Below are positions 10,447-19,121 of a stretch of DNA of 64,000 bases, one piece after another. Made by a program: the position numbers and the translations under genes. The DNA is taken from NCBI RefSeq assembly GCF_013390595.1, contig NZ_JACAWV010000002.1:372001-436000 (forward strand), read 5' to 3'. Every line of letters starts with the position of its first letter. Within the stretch, counting starts at the first letter, position 1. This stretch comes from Rhizobium sp. RM (GTDB lineage Bacteria > Pseudomonadota > Alphaproteobacteria > Rhizobiales > Rhizobiaceae). The notes under the pieces are model-generated. The model had not been told where the DNA came from. It worked only from the letters and a program-made list of their open reading frames with translations, and did not search any database.

Positions 10447-11418
10447 ATGGTCACTATTCTCGACAGGACATCCTCGGACGAAAAGCGCGTTCGTCACCCG
10501 GAAAAGGCGCATCGCCCCGATACCGAGGTTCAGCGCAAGCCCGAGTGGATTCGTGTCAAGGCGCCGACCTCCAAGGGCTATCACGAGACGCGTGAGCTCG
10601 TGCGCTCCCACAAGCTGGTTACGGTCTGCGAAGAAGCCGGCTGTCCGAACATAGGCGAGTGCTGGGACAAGAAGCACGCGACCTTCATGATCATGGGTGA
10701 AATCTGCACCCGCGCCTGCGCCTTCTGCAACGTCTCCACCGGTAAGCCGAACCCGCTGGATATGGCCGAGCCGGAAAACGTCGCAAAGGCCGTCAAGCAG
10801 ATGGGCCTTTCTCACGTCGTCATCACCTCTGTTGACCGCGACGATCTGGAAGACGGTGGCGCCGAACACTTCGAGAAGGTCATCTGGGCCATTCGCGCCG
10901 CCTCGCCGAACACCACGATTGAAATCCTGACCCCTGACTTTCTCAAGAAGCCGGGTGCGCTGGAACGCGTTGTGGCCGCCAAGCCCGACGTCTTCAACCA
11001 CAACATGGAAACGGTTCCCGGCAACTACCTCACGGTTCGCCCCGGTGCGCGTTATTTCCACTCCGTCCGCCTGTTGCAGCGCGTGAAGGAACTGGACCCG
11101 ACCATGTTCACCAAATCAGGCATCATGGTTGGCCTTGGCGAAGAGCGCAACGAAGTGCTGCAGTTGATGGACGATCTGCGCAGCGCCGACGTCGACTTCC
11201 TGACCATCGGCCAGTACCTGCAGCCGACCCGCAAGCACCACAAGGTCGAGAAGTTCGTCACGCCGGACGAATTCAAGTCCTACGAGACCATTGCCTACAC
11301 CAAGGGCTTCCTGATGGTGTCGTCGAGCCCGCTGACCCGCTCCTCGCATCACGCCGGCGACGATTTCGAGCGCCTGCGGGCCAACCGCGAAAAGAAGCTT
11401 CTGGCAGCCGCCGAGTAA
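10447..11418 (+). CDS. lipA: lipoyl synthase
   Basis: Radical S-adenosylmethionine enzyme that inserts two sulfurs into octanoyl groups on lipoyl domains, such as those of PdhB, PdhC and GcvH in this window. The 323-residue protein has the auxiliary cluster motif ([13 protein letters not shown]-x4-C-x5-C), the radical-SAM motif (CTRACAFC, C-x3-C-x2-C), and the C-terminal [10 protein letters not shown] whose serine ligates the auxiliary cluster. It lies 140 bases after the membrane-protein gene. Clustering with the pyruvate dehydrogenase genes fits its role. A strong terminator follows. Confidence 0.98.
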   Translation: MVTILDRTSSDEKRVRHPEKAHRPDTEVQRKPEWIRVKAPTSKGYHETRELVRSHKLVTVCEEAGCPNIGECWDKKHATFMIMGEICTRACAFCNVSTGKPNPLDMAEPENVAKAVKQMGLSHVVITSVDRDDLEDGGAEHFEKVIWAIRAASPNTTIEILTPDFLKKPGALERVVAAKPDVFNHNMETVPGNYLTVRPGARYFHSVRLLQRVKELDPTMFTKSGIMVGLGEERNEVLQLMDDLRSADVDFLTIGQYLQPTRKHHKVEKFVTPDEFKSYETIAYTKGFLMVSSSPLTRSSHHAGDDFERLRANREKKLLAAAE

Positions 11419-11427
11419 GCATCAAAC

Positions 11428-11461
11428 ATCGCCAGCGTCTCCACGCTGGCGATTTTGTTTT
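11428..11461 (+). terminator. rho-independent terminator of lipA
   Basis: An 11-bp perfect stem (ATCGCCAGCGT / ACGCTGGCGAT) with a 4-base loop, followed by TTTGTTTT. It begins 10 bases after the lipA stop. Confidence 0.92.
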
Positions 11462-11522
11462 GAGCTGCATCCGGTTGCACGCGCCAAACGAATTCCCCAA
11501 CTGGCAACCTCGGTTTCCTCTC

Positions 11523-11602
11523 ATTCCGGCCTTGAGCCGGAATAGAGCGCCGCGTCGTCGACGCAAAAGAGGTCTCCAGCGATCAAGGATCGACCTGGAC
11601 CC
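11523..11602. repeat. compound hairpin element between lipA and the EamA gene
   Basis: In the 250-base gap between convergent genes there is a perfect 8-bp palindrome (ATTCCGGC, 5-base loop, GCCGGAAT, 11523-11543), then a second fold (CCAG-CGATC / GATCG-CTGG, with a short bulge) at about 11576-11598. Closely packed hairpins like this resemble dispersed intergenic palindromic repeats of rhizobia. Only one copy is seen in this window, so the repeat nature is an inference. Confidence 0.4.
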
Positions 11603-11671
11603 CACCAATTAGCGTCGAGTGCAGGAAGAGCGTTCAGGACCATGCCGCCGAACGCAGAACATCCCCCGGAA

Positions 11672-12610
11672 TCACCCATGCACCTTGGCCGGTCGATGCG
11701 CCTGCATGCAGAGCAGCACGCTCAACACCACGGAAACGATGGCTGCGGTCTCGACCAGTGTCGGGCCGCGCTGTTCCCACAGGAAACCGTAGAGCAGGGC
11801 GAACAGGGTTTCGAACAGGATCATCTGTCCCACCATCGTCAGCGGCAGAAGGCGGCTCATGCGGTTCCAGAAGGCGTTGCCGAGGATCGAGGCGGAGATG
11901 CCGAGGCCGATGGCGACGGAAGTGAATTGCAGCCAGTCACTACTGCTGTGCGCCGCCGTATCGCCAAAACCGAAGGCGGGAACGGCCAGTACCAGCGCCA
12001 GCGCGCCGGTGACCACGCCGGTCATCAGGTTCCATTCGTCGGCACTCACATCATGCAGGCGCGTCAGCCAGCGGGCATTGCCGACCGCAAAGGCTGTCCA
12101 GGACACCAGCGCGCCAAGCGCGCAGGCGAGGCCGATGATCCTGTTGATGTCGAGCGGACCCTGGCCTTCGCTCAGCGATTGCCAGGAGATGCCGACAATG
12201 CCGATGACGCCGAGGAGCAGCGAAGGCCACAGGCGCCTCAGCGACACCGCCCCATGATCGCGGCTGCCGATGATCGTTACAGCGACCGGCAGGAAGCCGA
12301 TGATGATCGAGGTAAAGGCGACGCCGCTCAGTTGCACGGCCGTGGAGATGAAGACGTAATAGACGATGTTGCCGATCAGGCTGAGCCAGGCAAGCGCAAT
12401 CCATTCCTGCTTGCCGAAGCGCGAGGCGACACGACGGATTTTCGGGCCGATCAGAACGAGAGCGATCAGGCCATAGGTGAGGTAGCGCGCCGTGGAAAGC
12501 TGGAGCGGCGTAAATCCTGACGGGATGAGTTTCGGGGCGAGGAAGATGCCGCCCCAAAGCGCGCCCGCAAGCATGCCGTAAAATACGCCGAGACCGGTCT
12601 TGTTGTTCAT
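11672..12610 (-). CDS. EamA/DMT-family transporter
   Basis: A 312-residue integral membrane protein with about ten hydrophobic spans in two halves, the usual layout of drug/metabolite (EamA) exporters. Starting segments such as YGMLAGALWGGIFLAPKLIP and the internal LLGVIGIVGISW are typical. The substrate cannot be told from sequence; relatives export amino acids or other small metabolites. It lies 97 bases downstream of an AraC-type regulator gene on the same strand, which may control it. Confidence 0.9.
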   Translation of the reverse strand: MNNKTGLGVFYGMLAGALWGGIFLAPKLIPSGFTPLQLSTARYLTYGLIALVLIGPKIRRVASRFGKQEWIALAWLSLIGNIVYYVFISTAVQLSGVAFTSIIIGFLPVAVTIIGSRDHGAVSLRRLWPSLLLGVIGIVGISWQSLSEGQGPLDINRIIGLACALGALVSWTAFAVGNARWLTRLHDVSADEWNLMTGVVTGALALVLAVPAFGFGDTAAHSSSDWLQFTSVAIGLGISASILGNAFWNRMSRLLPLTMVGQMILFETLFALLYGFLWEQRGPTLVETAAIVSVVLSVLLCMQAHRPAKVHG

Positions 12611-12706
12611 GTCATTTCAATTCCGCATTCAAGATTGCGGCGGTTTGACATGGATACGGGGCGGCTGTCTTGACAAAAACTCCTGCGACGCACGCCGTAC
12701 AAGTCG

Positions 12707-13447
12707 TCAGTGCATGTCTTTCAGATGGGCGCGGCGATAGGCGGCCGGTGTCTGCCCCATCGTGTTGCGCATCGCCCGCGTCAGCGCCGTCTGGTCGGAA
12801 AACCCGGCCTTGAAGGCGATTTCGGCAATCGGCATCGCACTGTCCCGCAAAAGGTGGCAGACCTTTTCCAGACGCAGGCTGGCGAGCCATTGATGCGGCG
12901 AAGTCTTGAATTCCTCGATGAACAGCGCATGCAGGCGGCTGTCGCTGATGTCGACATGTTTTGCCATCGTCTCCACCGTCCAGGGATGGAACGGATCGAC
13001 CGAGACAATCGCGCGCAGCGCATCGAGGCGGGACCGGATCGCGGGCTTGTCGTGTACGAGGCTGTCGATCAGAAGCGGCGCCCACAGGCCGGCGGTCTCG
13101 CTTTCAAGCCCGTCGGTTGTCATGCTGTGGCGCATCCAGCCGACAAGCTGCCTTGTCGTCGCACCAACCTCGAAATAGGGGGACGCGGCAAACCGCTCGA
13201 GAATTTTATCGCTGACGGTGCTCTGATCGATATCGACGACCAGCGAGCGGTTGATGGCGGTTGCTTCCTGCGTGTGCAGCCTGCCGCTTTCAATGAGGAC
13301 GCCGCGTGCCGAGGACAGTTCGTTTTCCCGCCCGGCAACATCCATGCGCAATTGACCGAAAACCGGCAACACGATCTGGACGAAGCCGTGGCGTTCGCTC
13401 GGCCTTTCCTTCGTGTAGGTCCTCAAATCGACGGCAGGCGTTTTCAT
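12707..13447 (-). CDS. AraC-family transcriptional regulator
   Basis: A 246-residue regulator with an N-terminal cupin-like sensing part (FVQIVLPVFGQLRMDVAGRENELS) and a C-terminal AraC double helix-turn-helix: WTVETMAKHVDISDSRLHALF and MPIAEIAFKAGFSDQTALTRAMR near the end. The ATG at 13447 begins a plausible N-terminus; the frame is open to 13522, with further ATG codons, so the start is not certain. The adjacent EamA transporter is its likely target. Confidence 0.88.
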   Translation of the reverse strand: MKTPAVDLRTYTKERPSERHGFVQIVLPVFGQLRMDVAGRENELSSARGVLIESGRLHTQEATAINRSLVVDIDQSTVSDKILERFAASPYFEVGATTRQLVGWMRHSMTTDGLESETAGLWAPLLIDSLVHDKPAIRSRLDALRAIVSVDPFHPWTVETMAKHVDISDSRLHALFIEEFKTSPHQWLASLRLEKVCHLLRDSAMPIAEIAFKAGFSDQTALTRAMRNTMGQTPAAYRRAHLKDMH

Positions 13448-13472
13448 CGAACCGATATCCCGGTGCAAAAGC

Positions 13473-13500
13473 AAATGGCCGCATGATGACGCGGCCATTT
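13473..13500 (-). terminator. perfect hairpin between AraC gene and 58-codon gene
   Basis: A 10-bp perfect stem (AAATGGCCGC / GCGGCCATTT) with an 8-base loop lies downstream of the small minus-strand gene and just upstream of the AraC start. On the minus strand it is followed by a modest T-rich stretch (TTTGCTTTT). It probably ends the small gene's transcript. Confidence 0.6.
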
Positions 13501-13519
13501 TCATTTTGCTATTGTCGCA

Positions 13520-13544
13520 CACGCTGGCCGACAGAGCCAGCGTG
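13520..13544 (-). terminator. second hairpin after the 58-codon gene
   Basis: A 9-bp perfect stem (CACGCTGGC / GCCAGCGTG) with a 7-base loop, 15 bases beyond the stop of the small gene. No T run follows directly; together with the hairpin at 13473 it forms a double stem-loop 3' end. Confidence 0.45.
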
Positions 13545-13558
13545 CGAAGTAAAAAGGT

Positions 13559-13735
13559 TCAACCTTCACTTTTGACCGTCGATTCGCCGCGTTTGCGCTT
13601 GCGCAACACCGGCTTGTTCTCACGCGCTTCGCACTTGGCGACGTCGATCAGATATGCCAGAACCGGCATGCCGTTCATCGACGCAAGCTGCTTGGCGGAT
13701 TCGAGAAGATTGATGATATTGGAAAAGTCGTCCAT
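13559..13735 (-). CDS. small conserved-looking hypothetical protein (58 residues)
   Basis: A short frame that begins MDDFSNIINLLESAKQLASM and continues with an amphipathic helical part (AYLIDVAKCEAREN) and a basic tail (KPVLRKRKRGEST). Evidence for a real gene is indirect: sensible helical amphipathicity with a regular high-GC codon pattern, and double hairpins at the 3' end. No strong ribosome-binding site is obvious. It is divergently placed from the FlaR-like gene. I do not recognise a function. Confidence 0.65.
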   Translation of the reverse strand: MDDFSNIINLLESAKQLASMNGMPVLAYLIDVAKCEARENKPVLRKRKRGESTVKSEG

Positions 13736-13947
13736 CGGCTCACTCGGTAGCTCAAAGCATGTATGTCTTGTTGTGACTTTAAGGTGAATACGGGCGTGGA
13801 AATCGGGTGTTTCCGGCGCGTTTGCACCTCATGGGTGTAGTCTCGTTCGCGACTAAATAGCAATCCCTGTATGCACGTTGCAATAGTCAATTTTCCGAGA
13901 CTGCCATGCTTCCACGGCATGCATGGGTTTAATGGGGGAGGCGAGCA

Positions 13948-13972
13948 CTCCCGAACTGCGGGAGGAAACAAG
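13948..13972 (+). promoter_or_regulatory. hairpin masking the ribosome-binding site of the FlaR-like gene
   Basis: A 6-bp perfect stem (CTCCCG / CGGGAG, 5-base loop, 13948-13964) contains the GGGAGGA ribosome-binding site of the gene starting at 13975. Folding would block ribosome access, so this may be a translational control element; that is inference. Confidence 0.45.
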
Positions 13973-13974
13973 CT

Positions 13975-14544
13975 ATGCCAAACTATCTCCAGCATGTGGA
14001 AGAGGCCGCCGCCATCGTTTCTCAGGCCAGACGCATCATGGTGGTTGGCTGTTCGGGTGGTGGTAAATCCACTTTGTCGCAAAAGCTCGCCCGCACATTC
14101 GGCCTGCGCTACATCTCCATGGACAAGGAGATCTTCTGGTTGCCTGGGTGGCAGATGCGTTCGCGCCCAGAGCAGCGGCAGATCATAGCGAGCATTATCT
14201 CAGACGAGACATGGCTGATGGATGGCAGCAATCCATCGTCTTTCGACATGCGCTTGCCACGCACACATATCGTGCTTTGGGTAAGAATGCCGCGTTGGAT
14301 CTGCCTGTGGGGCGCCGTCAGCCGCGCCGTCAAAGGATATGGCAAGGCGCGTCCCGAAATGGCGGAGGGCTGCCCGGAGAGGCTGGACCTCGATTTTCTC
14401 AAGTACATCTGGAATTTCGAAAAGCGGCACGCGCCGATTTTTGAACAGAACTTCGGTGTTCATGGCCCGCAAGTACCGGTATTCCAGATCAAAAGTCGAA
14501 AACAGACCCGCCAGCTTCTTGATCTTCTGCGCATCGAGGATTAA
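13975..14544 (+). CDS. FlaR-like P-loop kinase-type protein
   Basis: A 189-residue protein with a Walker A motif GCSGGGKST at about residues 24-32, a Walker B-like region, and the arrangement found in adenylate-kinase-like proteins annotated as DNA topology modulation protein FlaR: YISMDKEIFWLPGW after the P-loop and an Arg-rich lid (RAVKGYGKARPEM). It probably phosphorylates an unknown small molecule. It follows a hairpin that covers its ribosome-binding site and is 9 bases from the CoQ-binding gene, so the two may be one operon. Confidence 0.8.
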   Translation: MPNYLQHVEEAAAIVSQARRIMVVGCSGGGKSTLSQKLARTFGLRYISMDKEIFWLPGWQMRSRPEQRQIIASIISDETWLMDGSNPSSFDMRLPRTHIVLWVRMPRWICLWGAVSRAVKGYGKARPEMAEGCPERLDLDFLKYIWNFEKRHAPIFEQNFGVHGPQVPVFQIKSRKQTRQLLDLLRIED

Positions 14545-14553
14545 CTGCGGCCC

Positions 14554-15009
14554 ATGCCTCAGTTCGAAACGCATCGCCATGTAAAACACTCGCCAGACAG
14601 GATGTATGCCCTTGTCGCCGATATCGAGAGCTATCCGCAGTTTCTGCCCTTGTGTGAGGCGCTGACGGTTCGGTCCCGCAAGGAGCGCGATGGCAAGACG
14701 CTTCTGGTGGCGGATATGACGGTGGGCTACAAGGCCATTCGCGAGACCTTCACCACGCAGGTGCTTCTCAACCCTGCCGAGCGCGCCATCGACGTGAAAT
14801 ATATCGACGGCCCGTTCCGTTATCTCGAAAATCGCTGGCGTTTCGAGCCCTCGGAAGATGGCGGATGCTCCGTCCACTTCTTCATCGATTACGAATTCAA
14901 GAGCCGCATTCTGGGTGCGTTGATGGGGACTATGTTTGATCGTGCCTTCCGCATGTTCACGGAAGCCTTCGAAGCCCGCGCCGACAAGATCTATTCAGCG
15001 CCGGCCTGA
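14554..15009 (+). CDS. Coq10/RatA-type START-domain protein
   Basis: A 151-residue protein of the polyketide-cyclase/START fold. The start MPQFETHRHVKHSPDRMYALVADIESYPQFLPLCEAL is typical of the coenzyme Q-binding COQ10 group, also called RatA family in gammaproteobacteria. In alphaproteobacteria the likely role is support of ubiquinone function in respiration rather than toxicity; no antitoxin gene (RatB) lies beside it. Its last 19 bases overlap, tail to tail, the end of the cinA-like gene. Confidence 0.9.
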   Translation: MPQFETHRHVKHSPDRMYALVADIESYPQFLPLCEALTVRSRKERDGKTLLVADMTVGYKAIRETFTTQVLLNPAERAIDVKYIDGPFRYLENRWRFEPSEDGGCSVHFFIDYEFKSRILGALMGTMFDRAFRMFTEAFEARADKIYSAPA

Positions 15010-15500
15010 GACAGAAGAATCAGCATTTCCAATGCGGTCTTGATGGTCGCGAGGCGAATTTCGGTTCGGCCGATATCGCCGTAACGCATCTCCCGATGCA
15101 GGATTGCGCCGTCGCGGCATCTGGCGGCGAGATGCACGAGACCAACCGGCTTTTGCGCCGAGCCGCCGCCCGGTCCGGCGATGCCGGTCACGGCGACGGC
15201 AAATTCGGCGCGTGAGCGGAACAGCGCCCCATGCGCCATCTGCAGCGCCGTCTCCCTGGAAACAGCACCGAAGGTGGAAAGCGTCTGGCCGCTGACGCCC
15301 AGCATGTCTGCCTTGGCCTCATTGGTGTAGGTGACAAAGCCGCGATCCACGACCGCCGACGACCCGGCGATCTCGGTCAGCGCACCGGCAATCAGCCCGC
15401 CGGTGCAGCTTTCGGCGGTGGACACCATGTGACCCCGTGCCGAAAATTCCGCGATGATCTCACGCGCCAGCGCCTCGATCTCGGCCGGAAACAGGCTCAT
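14991..15500 (-). CDS. CinA-family nicotinamide-nucleotide amidohydrolase
   Basis: A 169-residue stand-alone C-terminal CinA domain, of the PncC type that deamidates nicotinamide mononucleotide to nicotinate mononucleotide in NAD salvage. The signature [20 protein letters not shown] is near residue 27, followed by [11 protein letters not shown] and KPVGLVHLA. The short length shows that the N-terminal CinA domain is absent, as in most proteobacterial PncC proteins. Its start overlaps the ispDF stop by 4 bases, so it is the second gene of an ispDF-cinA pair. Confidence 0.93.
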   Translation of the reverse strand: MSLFPAEIEALAREIIAEFSARGHMVSTAESCTGGLIAGALTEIAGSSAVVDRGFVTYTNEAKADMLGVSGQTLSTFGAVSRETALQMAHGALFRSRAEFAVAVTGIAGPGGGSAQKPVGLVHLAARCRDGAILHREMRYGDIGRTEIRLATIKTALEMLILLSQAGAE

Positions 15501-16687
15501 GCCGGGCGGCCCGTATAAACGACGGTTGCCGTGGCAATGGCGGCAATGCCTTCTCGGCGACCAACAAAACCGATTGTCTCGTTGGTGGTGGCCTTCACCG
15601 AGCAGCGTTCCAGCGCAATGCCGAGAATTTCAGAGAGCTTTTCGCGCATCGCCTGGCGGTGCGGGCCAATCCGAGGTGCCTCGGCAATCAGCGACACATC
15701 CGCGTTCATGATCGTTCCGCCATTGCCGCGCACAACCTTTGCGGCGTGCTCGAGAAAGATGCTGGAGGCAGCACCCTTCCACTGCGGGTCGGAAGGCGGG
15801 AAGTGGTCGCCGATATCGCCGGCGCCGCAGGTGGCAAGAAGAGCATCCGTCAGCGCATGCAGGGCGACATCCGCATCCGAATGGCCTTTCAGCCTCTGGT
15901 CATGCTCGATGAAGACGCCGCACAGCGTGACGCCGTCGCCGGCTTCGAGCTGGTGAACGTCATACCCATTGCCGGTGCGCACATCCGGCAAACCGTGTGA
16001 GAGCTTTTCGTCGGCCATGGCAATATCCCGTTTCAGTGTAAGTTTGACGTTGTCGACTGACCCTTCGGTGAGCGTGACCTGAAGGCCTGCCCATTCGGCA
16101 ATCGAGGCGTCGTCGGTAAAATCCGTGCGGTTGGAGGCTGCGGCTGCCCGGTGCGCTTCGACAATATCTCTATAGCGGAAGCTTTGCGGTGTCTGTGCGG
16201 CGTAAAGTCCCTGCCTGGAGACAGTCTCGACAACTTGACCTTGCGCACCGCGCTTCAGCGTGTCGGTGACGGCAAGCGCCGGCAGGACGCTTATCGCGCC
16301 GTTTTCGAAAAGCGTGACGGTGCGATCGAGAATATCGGTCGAAATGAACGGGCGTACCGCATCATGGATCATCACATGCGTAATGCCGGTCGCGCCAAGC
16401 GCTTCCAGCCCGGCCAGCACGGACTGCTGCCGTGTGGCGCCGCCGTGCAGGGTGATGATTCGGTCACCGGCGGCGAGCCTTGCGGGTATCGGCGCAAACA
16501 GCGCTTCGTCGTCAGGGTGAATGACAACGGCAATCGGTGCGGACTGATCCCAGGCGAGAAAGGTGGAAAGCGTGTGTTCGATTACCGGTCTGCCGCCAAT
16601 CGGGCGATATTGCTTTGGCCCTTCCTCTGGCGAGCCTGCTCTTTCACCGCGTCCGGCGGCGACAATGACAATACCGATATTCATCAT
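15497..16687 (-). CDS. ispDF: bifunctional IspD/IspF isoprenoid enzyme
   Basis: Fuses two steps of the MEP isoprenoid pathway: 2-C-methyl-D-erythritol 4-phosphate cytidylyltransferase (IspD, residues 1-230; AAGRGERAG with GPKQY nucleotide loop) and MEcPP synthase (IspF, about 235-396; [34 protein letters not shown]). The fusion is common in alphaproteobacteria. Tandem ATG codons at 16687 and 16684 follow an AGGAAC site; a further ATG at 16699 is the alternative start. The gene is divergent from dusB. Confidence 0.96.
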   Translation of the reverse strand: MMNIGIVIVAAGRGERAGSPEEGPKQYRPIGGRPVIEHTLSTFLAWDQSAPIAVVIHPDDEALFAPIPARLAAGDRIITLHGGATRQQSVLAGLEALGATGITHVMIHDAVRPFISTDILDRTVTLFENGAISVLPALAVTDTLKRGAQGQVVETVSRQGLYAAQTPQSFRYRDIVEAHRAAAASNRTDFTDDASIAEWAGLQVTLTEGSVDNVKLTLKRDIAMADEKLSHGLPDVRTGNGYDVHQLEAGDGVTLCGVFIEHDQRLKGHSDADVALHALTDALLATCGAGDIGDHFPPSDPQWKGAASSIFLEHAAKVVRGNGGTIMNADVSLIAEAPRIGPHRQAMREKLSEILGIALERCSVKATTNETIGFVGRREGIAAIATATVVYTGRPA

Positions 16688-16779
16688 GCGTTCCTGCATT
16701 GGACATATGCTGCTGGTGCAACTCTCGATGGTTGACAGTCAGGCTTTAGCGCTCCAAAACCCGAAAGACCAGCCCGGCC

Positions 16780-16800
16780 ACATGCGCACAGGACGCATGT
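16780..16800. promoter_or_regulatory. 7-bp dyad in the ispDF/dusB divergent region
   Basis: ACATGCG, a 7-base spacer, then CGCATGT: a perfect 21-bp dyad about 160 bases before dusB and 93 bases before ispDF. It may be an operator for either direction. No known regulator site is assigned. Confidence 0.4.
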
Positions 16801-16802
16801 TG

Positions 16803-16825
16803 TTTCCAGAGGGAACGTTTCCCTC
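16803..16825. promoter_or_regulatory. GTTTCC/GGGAAC palindrome cluster
   Basis: GTTTCC-AGA-GGGAAC followed directly by GTTTCCCTC gives overlapping inverted repeats; the core GAGGGAACGTTTCCCTC (16809-16825) is almost a perfect palindrome. It lies in the divergent ispDF/dusB promoter region and looks like a protein-binding site. Confidence 0.4.
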
Positions 16826-16959
16826 GCCAACAATTTGCACAAATTGCCATCGTCCGCAAAAGAGGCGGGCAAGCAATGGCAAATAAAACGTGCAGGCCAG
16901 TAAAAATGCTTGGCAAGAGCATAAACACTGGCTAAAAATAATGCACGCAATCATTCTGC

Positions 16960-17976
16960 ATGAAAGATCATCAATTGCCCCTTCCGGAGTTGTCAGACCC
17001 GTTTAGCATCGGCTCCGTTGCAATCCGCAACCGCGCTGTGCTGGCACCCATGTCGGGTGTCACGGATTTGCCGTTCCGGCAGCTTGCCTGGCGTTACGGC
17101 GCCGGCCTCGTCGTCACGGAAATGGTCGCAAGTCGCGAGCTGGTCGCCAACAAGGGTGAGTCCTGGGCGCGACTGAAAAACGCAGGCATGGTTCCCCATG
17201 TGGTGCAGCTTGCCGGCCGCGAGGCGCATTTCATGGCGGAAGCGGCAAAAATCGCTGCCGACAATGGCGCTGGCATCGTCGATATCAACATGGGCTGTCC
17301 GGCCAAGAAGGTCACCGGTGGTTATTCCGGTTCCGCCTTGATGCGTGATCCGGATCACGCCCTGTCGCTCATTGAGGCCACCGTCAGGGCGGTGGATGTG
17401 CCGGTCACCTTGAAGATGCGTCTCGGCTGGGACGAGAACTCTCTCAATGCACCTGATATTGCCAGGCGTGCCGAAGAGGCGGGCGTTCAGCTCGTGACGA
17501 TCCACGGCCGCACCCGCATGCAGTTTTACGAAGGCCGCGCCGATTGGGATGCGATCCGCGCCGTTCGCGACGTCATTTCGGTTCCGCTGATTGCCAATGG
17601 CGACGTGGAAACGGCGGAAGATGCCCGCGAAATTCTGGCCCGCTCCGGCGCGGATGCTGTCATGGTCGGGCGCGGTGCGCAGGGCCAGCCCTGGCTGCCT
17701 GCGGTTCTTGCGGGACATGCGGCGCCAGAGCGCAGTGACATCGCAGACATCGTTGTCGAACATTACGGCATGATGCTGGAATTCTACGGAAGGGAAGCCG
17801 GTTTCCGGCATGCCCGCAAACATTTGGGCTGGTATCTCGATCGCTGCGCGCCCGGGACTGCCGCCAAGGACAAGGCTACGATCATGACATCGGGTGATAC
17901 GGCGCAGGTGACGGATCTCCTCCGCGCCGCGCTTTGCGAAGACGCGGCCAGCAATGCCGCAAGGAAGGCGGCATGA
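16960..17976 (+). CDS. dusB: tRNA-dihydrouridine synthase (DusB/NifR3)
   Basis: FMN enzyme reducing uridine to dihydrouridine in the tRNA D-loop. The 338-residue protein has [16 protein letters not shown] at about 28-43, the catalytic cysteine in [16 protein letters not shown], and the C-terminal phosphate-binding GNGD and GRGAQG segments. In rhizobia the gene is called nifR3 and is the first gene of the ntrBC operon, exactly as here: its stop overlaps the ntrB start as ATGA. No clear ribosome-binding site precedes the ATG at 16960. Confidence 0.96.
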   Translation: MKDHQLPLPELSDPFSIGSVAIRNRAVLAPMSGVTDLPFRQLAWRYGAGLVVTEMVASRELVANKGESWARLKNAGMVPHVVQLAGREAHFMAEAAKIAADNGAGIVDINMGCPAKKVTGGYSGSALMRDPDHALSLIEATVRAVDVPVTLKMRLGWDENSLNAPDIARRAEEAGVQLVTIHGRTRMQFYEGRADWDAIRAVRDVISVPLIANGDVETAEDAREILARSGADAVMVGRGAQGQPWLPAVLAGHAAPERSDIADIVVEHYGMMLEFYGREAGFRHARKHLGWYLDRCAPGTAAKDKATIMTSGDTAQVTDLLRAALCEDAASNAARKAA

Positions 17977-19121
17977 GCGCTGACAAATCAACACCGGTCG
18001 ATACGAACGCGCTGGCCATGGCCGTTCTTAACGCGGTGCAGAACCCGGTTATCCTGGTGGATGCCGAAGGCTTCATCGCTTTCGCCAACTGGGAGGCGGA
18101 AGCCTTTTTCGGTGCAAGCGCATCGCACCTGGCCCGCTATCGCGTTTCGACCTTCATTCCCTTCGGCAGCCCGCTTCTGGCGCTGATCGATCAGGTGCGC
18201 GAACGCCGCGCGCCGGTCAATGAATATCGCGTCGATCTGAGTTCGCCGCGTCTCGGCCAGGAGAAGCTGGTCGACCTTTATGTTGCCCCTGTCGTCAGCG
18301 AGCCGGGCTCTGTCGTCGTCGTCTTCCAGGAACGGTCGATGGCCGACAAGATCGACCGCCAGTTGACCCATCGCGCCGCAGCCCGCTCCGTCACCGGTCT
18401 TGCATCCATGCTTGCGCATGAAATCAAGAACCCGCTGTCCGGTATTCGCGGCGCAGCCCAGCTTCTGGAAACCTCGGTTGAAGATGAAGATCGCGCCCTG
18501 ACACGGCTGATCTGCGACGAGACGGACCGCATCGTCTCGCTGGTCGACCGTATGGAGGTGTTCTCCGACGAGCGTCCCGTGGATCGCATGCCGATAAACA
18601 TCCATTCGGTGCTGGATCACGTCAAAGCCATCGCCAAGGCCGGTTTTGCCCGCAACATCAAGATTTCGGAAAATTACGATCCGTCGCTGCCGCCGGTCTA
18701 TGCCAATCGCGACCAGCTTGTGCAGGTCTTCCTCAATCTGGTGAAGAACGCCGCCGAAGCCGTGAGCAACCAGCCGGATGGCGAAATCGTGCTGACCACC
18801 GCGTATCGTCCCGGTATGCGCCTGTCGGTGGCAGGCAGCCGTGAACGCATTTCTCTGCCGCTCGAATTCTGCGTGCATGACAATGGTCCCGGCGTTCCGG
18901 CTGACCTGCTGCCGCACCTCTTCGATCCCTTCATCACCACCAAAACCAATGGTTCCGGGCTTGGCCTTGCGCTTGTCGCCAAGCTGATCGGCGCGCATGG
19001 CGGCATTGTCGAATGCGACAGCCAGAACCACAGAACGACTTTCCGCGTATTGATGCCCGTCTCGCCGGAAGTGGCGCTGGACGACAACATCTTGCCGAAC
19101 ACGACAGGAAATAACCCATGA
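17973..19121 (+). CDS. ntrB: nitrogen regulation sensor histidine kinase NtrB
   Basis: Cytosolic histidine kinase/phosphatase that sets the phosphorylation of NtrC according to nitrogen status through PII. The 382-residue protein has an N-terminal PAS domain (residues 13-120), the H-box [20 protein letters not shown] near residue 150, and the ATPase boxes (N box [12 protein letters not shown] boxes [18 protein letters not shown] and GSGLGLALV). The ATG at 17973 overlaps the dusB stop; the frame opens at 17934 but that part lies inside dusB. Confidence 0.97.
   Translation: MSADKSTPVDTNALAMAVLNAVQNPVILVDAEGFIAFANWEAEAFFGASASHLARYRVSTFIPFGSPLLALIDQVRERRAPVNEYRVDLSSPRLGQEKLVDLYVAPVVSEPGSVVVVFQERSMADKIDRQLTHRAAARSVTGLASMLAHEIKNPLSGIRGAAQLLETSVEDEDRALTRLICDETDRIVSLVDRMEVFSDERPVDRMPINIHSVLDHVKAIAKAGFARNIKISENYDPSLPPVYANRDQLVQVFLNLVKNAAEAVSNQPDGEIVLTTAYRPGMRLSVAGSRERISLPLEFCVHDNGPGVPADLLPHLFDPFITTKTNGSGLGLALVAKLIGAHGGIVECDSQNHRTTFRVLMPVSPEVALDDNILPNTTGNNP

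Noticed and set aside
14554..15009. RatA toxin of a RatAB toxin-antitoxin pair
   Set aside because: No RatB-like gene is adjacent; the sequence fits the ubiquinone-binding COQ10 role better.
16942..16960. TGCAC-N9-CTGCA next to the dusB start as an NtrC binding site
   Set aside because: Spacing and half-sites differ from the known NtrC consensus and it overlaps the start codon; too weak to call.
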